A DNA stretch of 64,000 bases from Sebastes aleutianus (taxonomy: Eukaryota; Chordata; Actinopteri; Perciformes; Sebastidae), in assembly GCA_916700875.1 (NCBI GenBank), contig CAKAKS010000039.1:14977139-15041138 (forward strand), in the 5' to 3' direction. Shown here in pieces: positions 21,501 to 29,980 of this stretch. The first letter of the stretch is position 1. Every line of letters begins with the position of its first letter. The notes beneath the pieces are model-generated. The model was not told the DNA's origin. It searched no databases and was given only the letters and a program-made list of their open reading frames with translations. Both the position numbers and the translations under genes were made by a program.

Positions 21501-22872
21501 ATGCAATCATATAGGAAATGATGAAGCGCTTTATTTTATCAACTGGTTGGAACAAACATAAAATGAGACAAACTGTAGCGCTAACTACTAGCCTAACTGC
21601 TGAGTAAACACTGTCCCTAGCAATCATTGTTCCTTCTGCTACTTACATATATTTATGTTGGACACTCAGTACAAACGTGCGTATCTATTTCCAGCCATGG
21701 GGTTTTGGAAGCCTTTGACCAGAAGAGAGCTTTTGGAGGTTGAAGTCAGAGTGAGTTTACTTTTAGGTCGCAGTGGGGATTCAACTTTATGGAGCAAGAC
21801 TGAAGTTCATTTGTGTGGTTCCTCGTAGCCGATACATAGCATGAGGGATTGAGACTTTGAAGTAAAGTCTGCGCTTGAGTTCAGAATGGGTTTTAAGGGG
21901 AGCAATAATTCAGCTTTCCCCCGGTGGCACAAAGCAAACAGTTGACGCAAAACTAAACACATGGACGCGGTGCACATTGCCGGGACCGGCTAATATACAC
22001 ACAACAGATTGAACGACAGTCTCCTATGGACCAAGAGCATCAATATGAGATGTATGTTCTGCGTGTGACATATAGGAATGGACTGCAACAACATTGTAAA
22101 TTAACAGTTGTAACTCAGTGCAGTTAAAGGATGCATCAATGAGAGGATTAATAGGTTGTGTTTCACAAAAAGTGACCAGGGAACATTCTTGCGCCCATCA
22201 AACGTGACAAACAGGGAATTATGAAGTGGGCTAATGGACCAGTAAGTCTGTCTCACTCTACTTTACAGTGTTGTTTCAAAGATCATTTACTTTAACAGCG
22301 CAACTGAGTGTACTAATCTCCCTTGTTACTTTTCCTCTTGGCTGTGTGCACAAAGCCACAAGAGAAAAAGAGACAAGTGGAGACAACTTTTTACAAGAAG
22401 AGAGAAAGTTCGATACTGCCACATAAAAAAGTATGTGAAAAAGACAGAACAAAATTCAAAAGAATCTTAAGTCATAGTCAATAGAGACACAAATATCATG
22501 TAACTTTAACAATAACTCCAGCTAGGTGCAAGAGCACTGATGACAAAGGTTGTTGGCATGAGATAAAATATCCATAATGACATCACATTCTCAAACTGCA
22601 ATACTGAAAGTATAAAAAACGTAGATATGTAACAACAATAAAATTAACAGACAGTATTTCTTACCTCTGTGGCTGAGTTTGACCCTGGGGACAGTTTGTT
22701 TGATGCTTGCTCCAAAAGGGAGGATGGCCAACAACATCAATCCCACTAATGGGACCCCTGGATGGGATAGTAGCTTAATCCTCTTCCCTTTGCTGCCATA
22801 ATTACTGCCAGACATGCAGCGCAGAGCCCCGACCTCATCCAGACTCTGATTACTAGAGTCCCCTCTCTTCAT
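3431..22872 (-). CDS. sema3d: Semaphorin-3D gene, 16 coding exons, lacks its last exon
   Basis: Secreted class 3 semaphorins are guidance cues that signal through neuropilin/plexin receptors on axons, neural crest and endothelium (family knowledge). Sixteen exons (22665-22872, 17512-17672, 15551-15613, 15285-15404, 15087-15180, 14478-14606, 11947-12083, 10091-10205, 9835-9904, 9600-9744, 8800-9022, 7322-7410, 6978-7019, 6172-6329, 4394-4458, 3431-3570) total 1959 bases, or 653 codons without a stop. All fifteen introns are GT-AG with matching phases. Order: signal peptide, sema domain (about 71-533), PSI (551 to about 585), RARR cleavage site (586-589), start of Ig. Subtype 3D rests on remembered signatures: EERGRLLLGA, ESGRLKCPFDP, FLGKDTTFTRSLGP, HYIRTDMSE, DTYNPDDDKIYFFFRE, FLECIPKSQQ. 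3A and 3E fit less well at these sites. The C-terminal exon lies beyond base 1. Paralogue assignment is by recall, not alignment. Confidence 0.93.
3698..4322. mobile_element. TIR-bounded miniature element with internal tandem motif
   Basis: The left end CTACGTCGGAGTATTAAGG and the inverted right end CTACGACGTAGTATTTGGG are near-matching, continuing into CCACATTGAGRGRAAAC. TTTA flanks both sides (3694-3697 and 4323-4326), consistent with a short target duplication of PIF/Harbinger type. The left half has several copies of a unit alternating AATATTACGAG, ATAAAGTC and ATAACTTTACGAG. No transposase. It fills most of the 823-bp intron between coding exons 15 and 16. Confidence 0.8.
4394..4458 (-). 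CDS. sema3d: sema3d coding exon 15: furin-type site and linker
   Basis: 65 bases: completes Arg585, encodes RARRQDIKHGDPASQCWDTE then D (606), plus one base. Joined to exon 14 it gives SKRRARRQD, the conserved basic cleavage site between PSI and Ig where class 3 semaphorins are processed (family knowledge). Acceptor GTCTAG, donor GTACGT. Found by phase and homology; too short for ORF scanning. Confidence 0.92.
4459..6171 (-). other. sema3d intron between coding exons 14 and 15 (1713 bp)
   Basis: GT-AG, phase 2. No mobile element with clear ends and no gene was recognised. It contains only short CA-rich stretches near 4950-5000 and 5210. Confidence 0.75.
6172..6329 (-). CDS. sema3d: sema3d coding exon 14: end of sema domain and PSI module
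   Basis: Residues 533-584 plus two bases. Starts QQLFVGSSEGLAQVSL, then the PSI cysteine pattern C551, C558, C561, C562, C569, C576 within ACAECCLARDPYCAWDG, an invariant class 3 signature. It ends SRYIPASKR, with the Arg codon split. Acceptor CACTACAG, donor GTACGC. Confidence 0.95.
6978..7019 (-). CDS. sema3d: sema3d coding exon 13: 14-codon exon of sema domain
   Basis: Short 42-base exon (VPTPILSMEMSSKQ, residues 519-532), phase 0 at both ends. It matches the small exon of class 3 genes that encodes the last propeller strand before the QQLYIGS block. Acceptor TTTGCAG, donor GTTAGG. Its short length makes it easy to miss by ORF scanning. Confidence 0.9.
7322..7410 (-). CDS. sema3d: sema3d coding exon 12: sema domain
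   Basis: Completes Asp489 and encodes VGSILKVVSITQENWSTEEV, VLEELQVFQ (to residue 518). GT/S-x-LKVV and EEVVLEELQ are conserved class 3 motifs. Acceptor GTCGTAG, donor GTTCTG after CAG (weak donor but phase-consistent). Confidence 0.92.
7534..8506. mobile_element. hAT-type miniature element (outer), interrupted
   Basis: The ends are CAGTGGTGGAAGAAGTA and the inverted CAGTGGTGAATGTATG. A perfect 8-bp target duplication GTTTTCAT flanks it (7526-7533 and 8507-8514), the hAT superfamily length. Internal sequence is rich in AAGTAAAAGTA-like motifs. It is split by a second element at 7650-8144. No transposase ORF. Confidence 0.85.
7650..8144 (-). mobile_element. hAT-type miniature element (inner), nested in 7534-8506
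   Basis: The ends TAGAGCTGTCAAAG and CTTTTAATCG..AGCCCTA are imperfect inverted repeats, and a perfect 8-bp duplication GTAAAAGT lies at 7642-7649 and 8145-8152. It has repeated GATTAATCACGATTAA-like motifs near one end. Same family as 43718-44322 (opposite orientation) and the fragment at 37563-37745. Confidence 0.85.
8800..9022 (-). CDS. sema3d: sema3d coding exon 11: sema domain
   Basis: Largest exon in the window: residues 415-488 plus one base. It starts CPSKTYDPRIKTTKDFPDEV, continues FIRFHPLMYRSVYPL, and ends with VVVDRVLAEDGQYEVMFLGT. CPSKTYDP and the AEDGQYxVMFLGT end are 3D-like. Acceptor CCTTTAG, donor GTGAGTC (strong). Confidence 0.94.
9600..9744 (-). CDS. sema3d: sema3d coding exon 10: sema domain
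   Basis: Completes Ser366 and encodes SIFRGSAVCVYSMTDIRAAF, NGPYAHKEGPDHRWVEYEGR, IPYPRPGT (to residue 414). This includes the highly conserved GPYAHKEGP and the PYPRPGT end motif. Acceptor CTCTTAG, donor GTGCGT after ACG. The intron to exon 9 is only 90 bp. Confidence 0.94.
9835..9904 (-). CDS. sema3d: sema3d coding exon 9: sema domain
   Basis: Completes Gln343 (C from exon 8, AG here) and encodes DIFLLPTRDDKNPKVYAVFT then TS, plus two bases. Matches the [20 protein letters not shown] block of semaphorin-3D as I recall it. Acceptor CGTATAG, donor GTATTC. The intron to exon 8 is 186 bp. Confidence 0.92.
10091..10205 (-). CDS. sema3d: sema3d coding exon 8: sema domain
   Basis: Residues 305-342 plus one base: NDVGGLRSLTNKWTTFLKTR, LVCSIPGPDGVDTHFDEL. 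The block NKWTTFLKxRLVCS is invariant in class 3 semaphorins except that the usual Ala in KAR is Thr here. Acceptor TGTTTCAG, donor GTAAGTG. Confidence 0.94.
10206..11946 (-). other. sema3d intron between coding exons 7 and 8 (1741 bp)
   Basis: GT-AG, phase 0. A retroposon-like 3' tail may lie at 11365-11425. The rest shows no gene or clear element. Confidence 0.75.
11365..11425 (+). repeat. Possible retroposon 3' tail
   Basis: GGACAAAAGCATCTGCCAAAT followed by short ATGTAATG repeats resembles the 3' tail of common fish SINE/LINE families. Boundaries are uncertain. Confidence 0.35.
11947..12083 (-). CDS. sema3d: sema3d coding exon 7: sema domain
   Basis: Completes residue 259 (Glu, split codon) and encodes ARFISAHPIADTYNPDDDKI then YFFFRE and SILSRVARVCK (to residue 304). 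DDDKIYFFFRE is a universal class 3 motif, and DTYNPDDDK is the 3D form. Acceptor TCTTCAG, donor GTGAGG after AAG. The alternative AG two bases downstream would break the frame. Confidence 0.94.
12511..13052. repeat. Possible old dispersed repeat
   Basis: Both ends carry CTTTAA-type sequences in inverted orientation (AGCTTTAAGCACGATATT at left, inverted TTTAAAGCTGTAATAATC at right). The internal sequence is reminiscent of a dispersed fish repeat. The ends are only weakly matched, so this is tentative. Confidence 0.3.
13086..13625. mobile_element. hAT-type miniature element
   Basis: The ends CAGTCATTCCCAAAAACTGG and inverted CAGTGTTTCCCAAACACTG are typical of hAT (Charlie-like) termini. The 8-bp flanks CTATATAT and CTATACAT match at 7 of 8 positions. 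No transposase ORF. It lies in the intron between coding exons 6 and 7. Confidence 0.75.
13979..14001. repeat. (GA)n microsatellite
   Basis: About eleven GA units. Confidence 0.9.
14478..14606 (-). CDS. sema3d: sema3d coding exon 6: sema domain
   Basis: Completes residue 216 and runs to residue 258 plus one base. Contains YLYAGTSSDFLGKDTTF, TRSLGPPPDQHYIRTD and SEEYWIN. FLGKDTTFTRSLGP and HYIRTD are 3D-type; 3A and 3B have FMGRD or LMGRD and different following residues. Acceptor GGTCCAG, donor GTACAC. Confidence 0.94.
15087..15180 (-). CDS. sema3d: sema3d coding exon 5: sema domain
   Basis: Residues 185-215 plus one base. ESGRLKCPFDPLQPF is close to the human semaphorin-3D sequence as I recall it; other class 3 members have GKGKSPYDP or GRGRCPFDP here. 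This is one of the clearest subtype markers. Acceptor TCTCTCAG, donor GTAATAC, and a 104-bp intron to exon 4. Confidence 0.93.
15285..15404 (-). CDS. sema3d: sema3d coding exon 4: sema domain
   Basis: Forty codons (residues 145-184), phase 0 at both ends. Contains ECANFVRVL, a likely N-glycosylation site NRT (residues 158-160) and CGTGSFHPSC, a class 3 hallmark with two conserved cysteines (165 and 174). Acceptor GTCCTAG, donor GTAAAG. Only a 146-bp intron separates it from exon 3. Confidence 0.94.
15551..15613 (-). CDS. sema3d: sema3d coding exon 3: sema domain
   Basis: Exactly 21 codons (residues 124-144), phase 0 on both sides. Contains IHWPAP and MCKLAGKNAN, the conserved cysteine (residue 136) and the Gly-Lys motif found in all class 3 semaphorins. 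CKLAGK is the 3D form. Acceptor CATTAG, donor GTAAGTG (strong). Confidence 0.93.
15614..17511 (-). other. sema3d intron between coding exons 2 and 3 (1898 bp)
   Basis: GT-AG, phase 0. Apart from a (TA)n tract at 17474-17489 near the donor, nothing recognisable was found on either strand. Confidence 0.8.
17474..17489. repeat. (TA)n tract near splice donor
   Basis: Eight TA units, about 22 bases downstream (on the minus strand) of the donor of coding exon 2. Confidence 0.85.
17512..17672 (-). CDS. sema3d: sema3d coding exon 2: start of sema domain
   Basis: Completes residue 70 and encodes residues 71-123. The motif SLLLDEERGRLLLGARDHIYLFD is the conserved first blade of the sema propeller, and the variant EERGRLLLGA is typical of the 3D subtype. 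Acceptor GTGCCAG precedes 17672, and donor GTACAC follows AAG at 17512. A short (TA)n tract lies about 22 bases beyond the donor. Phase 1 in, phase 0 out. Confidence 0.93.
19106..20293 (+). mobile_element. TTAA-ended miniature element, interrupted by another element
   Basis: The ends TTAAAAGGTACAGTGTG and inverted TTAAAGGAACAGTGTG match well. The body contains GGCATCTAGTGGTG and GTTGCAGATTGCAACCAACT. A second copy in the same orientation lies at 46996-47495 without the insertion, which shows that 19512-20179 is foreign to it. Confidence 0.75.
19512..20179 (+). mobile_element. TAA-flanked element nested in 19106-20293
   Basis: TAA lies on both sides (19509-19511 and 20180-20182). With one TAA removed, the host element reads CTCATTCTAAGCTAAC, close to the uninterrupted copy at 47.4 kb. 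The left end AGGCCCTGACATCAG and the inverted right end are imperfect inverted repeats. The TAA duplication fits PIF/Harbinger-type insertion. A related reversed copy lies at about 56850-57501. Confidence 0.7.
22665..22872 (-). CDS. sema3d: sema3d coding exon 1: N-terminus and signal peptide
   Basis: Residues 1-69 plus one base. A hydrophobic run at about residues 39-54 (VPLVGLMLLAILPF) is the likely signal-peptide core, followed by IKQTVPRVKLSHR, which resembles the mature N-terminus of semaphorin-3D. The first ATG (22872) has A at -3, and an in-frame TGA lies 30 bases upstream. A second in-frame ATG at 22815 (residue 20) gives an N-terminus of the same length as the human protein as I recall it and may be the true start. 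The donor is GTAAGA just left of 22665. The exon probably continues to the right as 5' UTR. Confidence 0.85.
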
Positions 22873-22915
22873 GGTGTGTGGAGTGGTCTTGTTCCGTTTT
22901 CACTCTGTCCTTCTT
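22873..22915 (-). other. Probable 5' UTR part of coding exon 1
   Basis: On the minus strand a plausible acceptor (TTTGCAG) ends at 22916, which would make the exon begin at 22915 with 43 bases of 5' UTR. A second AG at 22905-22906 lacks a pyrimidine tract and is less likely. An in-frame TGA lies in this stretch 30 bases before the first ATG. Class 3 semaphorin genes usually have one or more non-coding first exons, so a spliced UTR here is expected but not proven. Confidence 0.4.
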
Positions 22916-25900
22916 CTGCAAACCTGGACGGAGACCAGAGTAAAGAGTCAAGCTAGGGAGGAGCAATCATAAGTGTGTGCGTGTGTGTGCATGAGTGTGT
23001 GTCTCATCGCAGGATATGTACACAGGTTTCTGTTGTGACTATTCAGTCGTTTCACCATGGAGCCCTACAGGCATGTCCCCTCTCTTTACCCGTCCTACAT
23101 CAGCTGTTGCCCGTCACCGGCTTCCCTTTTGTGTCGTCTTTAAATCTGTTTGCCCAAAACAAAGGTCACGCTAACAAAACAGTCACATTCTGCCATCTTT
23201 CACTCGGCCGAGCCTCTTTCAGTTTCTCTCTCTCTCCTCTGTCTTCTTTTGACTTGGATAACTCATTTAATTCTTCAGCTAAATGATACTTGTCAATAGT
23301 TTTAGCATTGGTTGATGACCCTGTCAGCTCCTCCTTTATGTCCTGTAAAAAAAATGGGCCGTGTCCCCTCTGGGACTTCACAGCGCATTAAAGAGGCCTG
23401 TAGCACAGACATTAGTTCGCACTCAATGGAAAGTGAGACGTATGAGCGAACAGTCATGGGAACGCTCGCTGGCTTTTCTGGCACTAATAAGCGAGGAGAA
23501 CTTGAGCGATGTGTACTAATTGAACACGGGACAAAGTGAAATCGTCGTGGCAGTAACTGGAAATTTCTTTGTTATGTTCTTTAAGATTTAAACAATGGAA
23601 ACGTGCAAATGTGACGTTTCAATCACAGTCATTTTGCACTGACAAAGATCCAGCTGTGACTGAAAAGTTGTCCATTTAAAATCAATTTGTGGTTTGGATA
23701 CTCTTTTCATTGATGATTAGGGCTGCACGATTATTCTCATTTTCATAAAAAAACATATTAAAATGATTATGGTGTAATTTTCGCAGAAATCTGTACCAAA
23801 CAAAGATGCTTTCTTAAGTCTGTAGAATATGAGGTGCAGACCAGGAATCTCTCCAGAAGGTATTTTGACACACCTTTCACCTTTAACAAATATTGCACCT
23901 CCTGCAATTTGAAAATTGCAGTAGACCATATTGCATTTTGATAAGATTTGTATTCATTGTGCAGCCCTAAAGCTGATTTCTAACAGCCTTGCACGTACAT
24001 GTGATGTGCATATAGCTACGCTCTGTTCAAACAAACAAATGTGATCATCACACGGCACAGGATGTTTTGAAGGGCATGCAACATATGAGTCAGCAGAGAG
24101 GATGTTGTTTTCATTGGTAACACTTTACATCAAGAGACAAGTAAGAAATTAATCAGGAACTAAGATCTAACTTGCAGCAGAGTAGTCAATAAGTTGTGCC
24201 TGAATCTAGAAACTATTGCAATGAACCAGTATCCAATGGTTTATAAGTATCTATGAATCTTCATTGTGGTTACTTTCTTAATTAAATGTTCCTGATTTAC
24301 TTTAATCAGGTGCTAATCAGCACAATTACACACATATCGGTGGTAGTGTGTTAAGAATGCATCGTTACCTCGTGATAACCTAACCCTTAATTAGAAGAGC
24401 TGTGTATGTAGTGCATCACCCTACCCAAGTACCAACCGAGTATGAACAATGTTTTTAAACCTGCATTCCTGCACATTCCACGGCCATCTAGCTACTAATT
24501 AACCGAGCAATCGTTGAAGAAATTAATGAATGCATCAAAAGAATGCCTCTCCCTTACTGCTACATCTCCCTCATTACTTTCCTTCCACCCGCATCTCTGA
24601 TAACACACATCACCCTGTTTTGTGACAACATAAACAACCTAAATTAATAGATCTGATACACACTCACATTCCTCAAATACTGAGACCAAGCATGTCGCTT
24701 CCGGTTGGAAGAGCTGGACATATTAGATAAGAGAAGATCACCTTTTGGGCCAAATGTTGTTTATGCAGCGCCTAGGAAATTATATAAATTGACATTCTGA
24801 GGACGTACATTCGTTCACGCCTACCCACACAGATTTGCATTGCATGTTGACAGACAGATAGAAGCTGTAAAAGTACAACTCATTTCACTTCATTTATTTT
24901 CCCTGTCCAGTTTTGGCATCTGGTGTTTGAAACTTGAGTTCATTACGGAGTATCAGGGCAGAGTGGCACCCATCCAAGCCCTCCCGTTGCTTTAAACCGG
25001 AGAGGATTAGACCCCGATAAACAGACTGCTGTTTACTTAAGATGACAAATTGAGGCACCTTCACACCTTCAGGGTTAGAAATACAGATATGGAGCGCTGT
25101 GTGTGTGTGTGTGTGATGGATGGGCAATCGGCAAAGAGAGTGAGAAAGTGTGTGAAATCTGTGCGGGTCTCTGCACACTTTGTGAGCGACAGCGATAGCG
25201 CTGGCGGTGGGGCTCATCCTCCCTACAGTATCTTCAGGGGAGCAGTGACACGATTTCACCCATGTGAGTCGCGTTCGAGTAATGTATCTCTCTTCACCGC
25301 TTGAGTGCCCAAATCTATCAGCAGTACAGGCCTGTGCAGCACCCCTCTCTAGAAGAATACGCCCCAAACAAAGGAGAAAGCTCAAGTGTTAGAAGAGGGG
25401 CATTAAAAACTCTCCGTCTGTTGAGAAAAAGGATGACAACGGGAGATCGTCACGCGATATAGCAGTGAAGGACATAATATGCATTACCAGTCAGTCAACA
25501 CTTTGGAAAGGGTGAATAATAGAGATGGAAAGAGGGATGGAGAAGAAGAGAGAGAGAGGTGCGAAAGAGAAGAAACAGACAGCTTGTGCCACGTGGGTTA
25601 AGCTAACACCCCTGTTTCCTGGCGGCTAGAGTCCCTGTTGTCTTTGGCAGCATGGCCGGCACACGGTGCAGGGGGTGATGGGAAACAATCCTGATGGCGA
25701 TGGTGACAGATTTAAAGCTGGCAGCCAATATGGCGCTGTTGGCTTCTGATCTCGGCCCAACATATAGCATCGTATGGATGTCACCTCCTCTAATATACTG
25801 GCTTTTCATCAAAGAAATACGGTGTAATATGTGCCATAAAACAACCATTCACCAGCAGCCGTTAATTAACAAAATGTATTCTTAAGATGCCATGTAACTA

Positions 25901-28900
25901 ATTAGCCGAACTTTTAAAAGAAACAATATTCCCAGCAGAAGTTGTCAGCGGACATGAGGACGGAGCAGATGGTGAAGAAGTGCTCTGGCCATAGGCATTC
26001 TCACACAGAGACCACCCCTAATGAGGCATTTAGCAACACCCAGGTGCCCTGTAGAGTACACTATTATCAAACCCCTCCATCTCCACAGGACACAGTGCAT
26101 TAGCACGGCTATTTGTCTTTATTCCCCGACCACAGGCACTGACCTGGCAGAACAACATAGGTAATTGTTTCTAGCTCTCAAGACATTGGTTGTTTTTCTT
26201 GGCAACAGTCAATCATCTTTTTTTTTTAACCTTGCATTTAAGCAAGCATGTAACTCTCCTGTGAGTCTGTGTGAGTTCATGTCTCAAAGAGAAAATACAG
26301 GACAGCCACCAGGCCACACTCTTTGTGTTTTCATTAAACACAAACTATAAAGCATATACAAGCAGCATTAAAGTTGTTCTGCTGCCTATAACTCCAGTTA
26401 TAGATGGCAGTAAAGAAGGAAACACAACACTGTTCAAATAGAGACAAACACCGCTCTTTCTCTTTATGTCTGGGCGCTGTAATATACGGCACATTTCATT
26501 TCTATAACGAGCTAAAATACTTCTAGAAACAAAGTCAGCTCTGTCTCCAAAGGCCACTAATAAAAACTAGTAACACTGATCTGAAGGGTTTTCTAACTCC
26601 TGTTTAAACTATTTCGCCTTAATAATGTTAACACATCGCACACATGGTGCGGCTCTCATAGTGTTTAACTGTATGCTGAGAATTAACTGTTGCCAGAGAG
26701 CAAGTAAATATGAAACATGTGATCCTTGCGGCGATGTAAGATTATTATGGACTGAGTTCAAAAACCTCAACCTACATACTATTAAACTAAAGCTTTTTGG
26801 CAACTTTTTTCTGTTTTTTGTTTACTCAAGTCATAAAGTAAACATCAAGGGAGCAAGCTGTGATTCATTTTAGATTTTAACCTCCAACATTACCCCAACT
26901 TATCTGAGTGAAGCACCGTATCTATCACCACAGCATGTGTAATCTCTTGGGAAATGACATATCACTCCAATAAATGAATGCAAAATAATTTGCCAAAATA
27001 TCCCCTTACACACATCTTATCATCCGAAACACGGTGATACAGACAGAGATGGGCTTTGAAGTTGAAAATGCAGCAGTAAATTAGTCCCAAATAATGAATG
27101 ATAGTACGAAACATGTTAGGTAAGGTTATCTAATACCTCTCCAAGGACCAGAACGGGGATCATTTGATCCCTTGCCATTAGGAAAGTCTGTATTTCCTGC
27201 TAATAAATCCTATAAATCAGAAATACACAAGCTGTCTGATTACAGACAAGTAAACACCTCCGACAGTTAAGAGTTTATGTGAGGATTTCTCCGAGTGAAT
27301 CATTCTGGCCCCTGTTCTGCATCACATAAACACATTCACAACACCACGCTAAAAATAACAGACATCTCATGACAACCACACTTTGCTTGAAACGTCTATG
27401 CATGAAATCAGTGAATGGTAATAATGCCCAGACGAGACGACATTCCAGTGGAATTCCTTCCGTTTTGGCGGTGAAGAGTGTGTCTGTGGAGAAAAACCTA
27501 AGGAGATGGATATAATTCCAACCCTGAGGTCCTGTCTGTCCACATTTGTGTCCCTCTCTAAGCTGTTATCTGGTAAGAGAATACTCTGGGCCACTGCTAG
27601 TATGGTAACCGAATACACCAAAGACGCATAATAGTGCTTGTACTGCCTTTGTTAAAGACTCGCTTTACGTTTAATCATCCGATCTTTGCCGGTATATAGA
27701 AGAGAGAGCTCACAGCTCCGAGACGGTGCCAGCTCAGATCCTGATGGTGAATGGAAAGGTGGGAGAGCGGTGAGGCGGGAAGTGATACTGGATCTGTGGT
27801 TTAACTCCTTTCAATAGAGAGGATGGAAACGGAAAAAACACAAAGTGGAAACAAAGTTGAGGAGCTATTCAAAACAGAAAAGCAACCATGTAACAACGGC
27901 ATACATATAAACATACCGATACCGTTTTGACAACAAAACAAGTAACTCTACACGTGCTGAACGGGGCATGACCCTGACGTGCAACTCTGAATATGTATGA
28001 GTTGTCTGCCTGTATGAACATATGTGCGCACGTAAGCTAATACCATCCTGAGGTAGGCAGATGTGAGCAACAGGGCATGAAAACAATTACTGGCAGTTTG
28101 TAAGTGCTCTCACTCGTCTCCTGATGGCCTGAGGACACAAGGTTACACCCATGTATGCTATGCAACAACTCCTCTCAAGAGCATGACTGTCTTCTGCTTA
28201 TGTGGGAAGCAACTCTATTGTTCTCTCTCAGTGCTGGGAAGGTTTTTGTTATCAACACCAGCTCCAGTATAGTCCAGTGCAGGCGGAGGAAACACGGAGG
28301 CTACAGAGCTGCAGGGCAGGCTAACCTCGCCGGGCTGTCTGTCTGCAAGTCATTGGCACGTAGCTGTTATAGACTCTCTAAACATACTAACATCTCCGCT
28401 GCAGTAAAGGTGTCCTAGCTGCTTTGTCTGAAGGATTCTGGAAACATGACCATATAAGGCTGGGGTAGTGTGCAGCACGGCTATACAAGTATGTTTTAAT
28501 AACACTTTCCACCCGAAACCTGTTGAGTTTTGAGAAAGGACTCTTTCAGTTTTTTAGTTTTCATCACCGTGCAGGAGAAAGCCTCCGCATGAACGGCATG
28601 ATGTTGTCACAGAGCGCAGGAATGGTGCTGTAGGCCATTCAAAACACAGCTGAATATCGATGCTGTGATCTTTTCAGGTTAATGTTGGATCAGTCCAGAC
28701 AAGCAATACAGAACAGGAGTGAAGTAAAGCACACAGGAGGCTCAGGGATTGCACAGCATGGGTTTGAAGTGATTGATACAATGAACAAAGGAACCCACAT
28801 ACGTTACCAAAACCCTCCAACCAGACTCACATTACAACTTATCATGAAATCCAATCCCAACCACACCAGAGCTCTCACAGAAATGAGACTATAGAATACA

Positions 28901-29980
28901 GTTTCAAAGTATGCTGTCACTTTTCAAAAGTCCCTTTAAAGTCCTCTAACTCCCAACATTTGTGGTTGTGATTTCAGCAGCAGCGCTTAGCCTGCCCCAT
29001 CCGCAGTTGCTGTGTATATACGGCAGTCTGCATTAAGTATGCCTGGCAGACACTACTTCAGTGACGCAGCGCTTGGACAATGTTTAAAGGAGAAAATCAG
29101 ACAAGCTTTTCTGTGTTGTCTTTCTGTGGCCCGAAGCAGAAATCATTTATTTTTCCTCAGTCATGCTGATCGAAAGAGATGAAACTCTGCCAGAGAAATC
29201 AATATCCACACAACTCCCAGCCCATCTCTCTGCCTCCCTTTCAATAGTGTATTTGCCTCGCTCACAACACCCCCCCTTCCCAAACCCAGAGCGCCTTGTA
29301 GGGAGTTAGATAAACCTTTAGAAGCGCAGTAAGTGGAGAGTGGGTCCTTGAGACTGTTAGATATACAGGCAGGGGAAGGATGGTTAAATAACAACACCAC
29401 TCAACCCACATGATGGTATTTTATTCCTACTGTACTGTATATGCTGCACAGTAAACCACAAAATACACACATCACAGTGAGCTGAGCTCCATGAGTAAAG
29501 CAACTACTGCAGTATGTTAATGCACTGTAGCTCTGCAATGTGAATACTGGATAAAATAAAAGAGGACTTGGCTGTTTAAGGGCATCTAGTCACATTCAAT
29601 TTGAGGGGTATTTGGAGCCCCCACACTCGCCTCCCTCCTCAAAAACTGTCTCTTCAAACACATTTGGTAAACTAACATTATACTATATATCTCTCAGTGG
29701 TGTCAAATAGAACATGAACGCATCGTGAGGCATTGATTTGAGGTTGAAAATCCAGCTGCATTGACTGAAAAGTTTAAATAGATTGATATCACATTAATGT
29801 GCTTCTATTCATAAAACACCATCGACCCATTAGTGTTCGCACAGTGTGTTAGGAAACACTACTTCTGTGTTGATGAATAGCATTACAAAGATTGATGATT
29901 TTTTACATTGCCAGTAATTCAAAATGATTACTTGTTCCTTTACAGGTTGATAAAATTCTTCATAGGATCGTAAAATTATA
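22916..29980. other. Non-coding: probable sema3d 5' intron or upstream DNA
   Basis: Apart from the miniature element at 23718-23969, no ORF with recognisable domains, no RNA gene and no obvious CpG-rich promoter was found on either strand. Open frames of 60-160 codons here have no conserved motifs. Confidence 0.6.
23718..23969. mobile_element. Short hAT-like miniature element
   Basis: The ends TAGGGCTGCACGAT and inverted TAGGGCTGCACAAT match almost perfectly. The flanking 8-mers TTGATGAT and AAGCTGAT share 5 of 8 bases, so any target duplication has decayed. 252 bp, no ORF of interest. Confidence 0.7.

Larger units (their letters stand above)
17673..22664 (-). other. sema3d intron between coding exons 1 and 2 (4992 bp)
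   Basis: GT-AG intron, phase 1. It carries a nested mobile-element insertion at 19106-20293 between two copies of a roughly 75-bp sequence. The remainder (17.7-19.0 kb and 20.4-22.6 kb) shows no ORF with a recognisable domain and no RNA gene. 18630-18760 is CA-rich. Confidence 0.8.

Noticed and set aside
3431..22872. Assignment to sema3a or sema3e
   Set aside because: The CKLAGK, SGRLKCPFDP, FLGKDTTFTRSLGP and HYIRTD blocks fit 3D better than the 3A (CKWAGKD, GRGKSPYDP) or 3E (CIMKGKD, GRGRCPFDP) forms as recalled.
24894..25385. 163-codon minus-strand ORF
   Set aside because: Longest ORF of the upstream region but with no conserved motif; crosses a CA tract.
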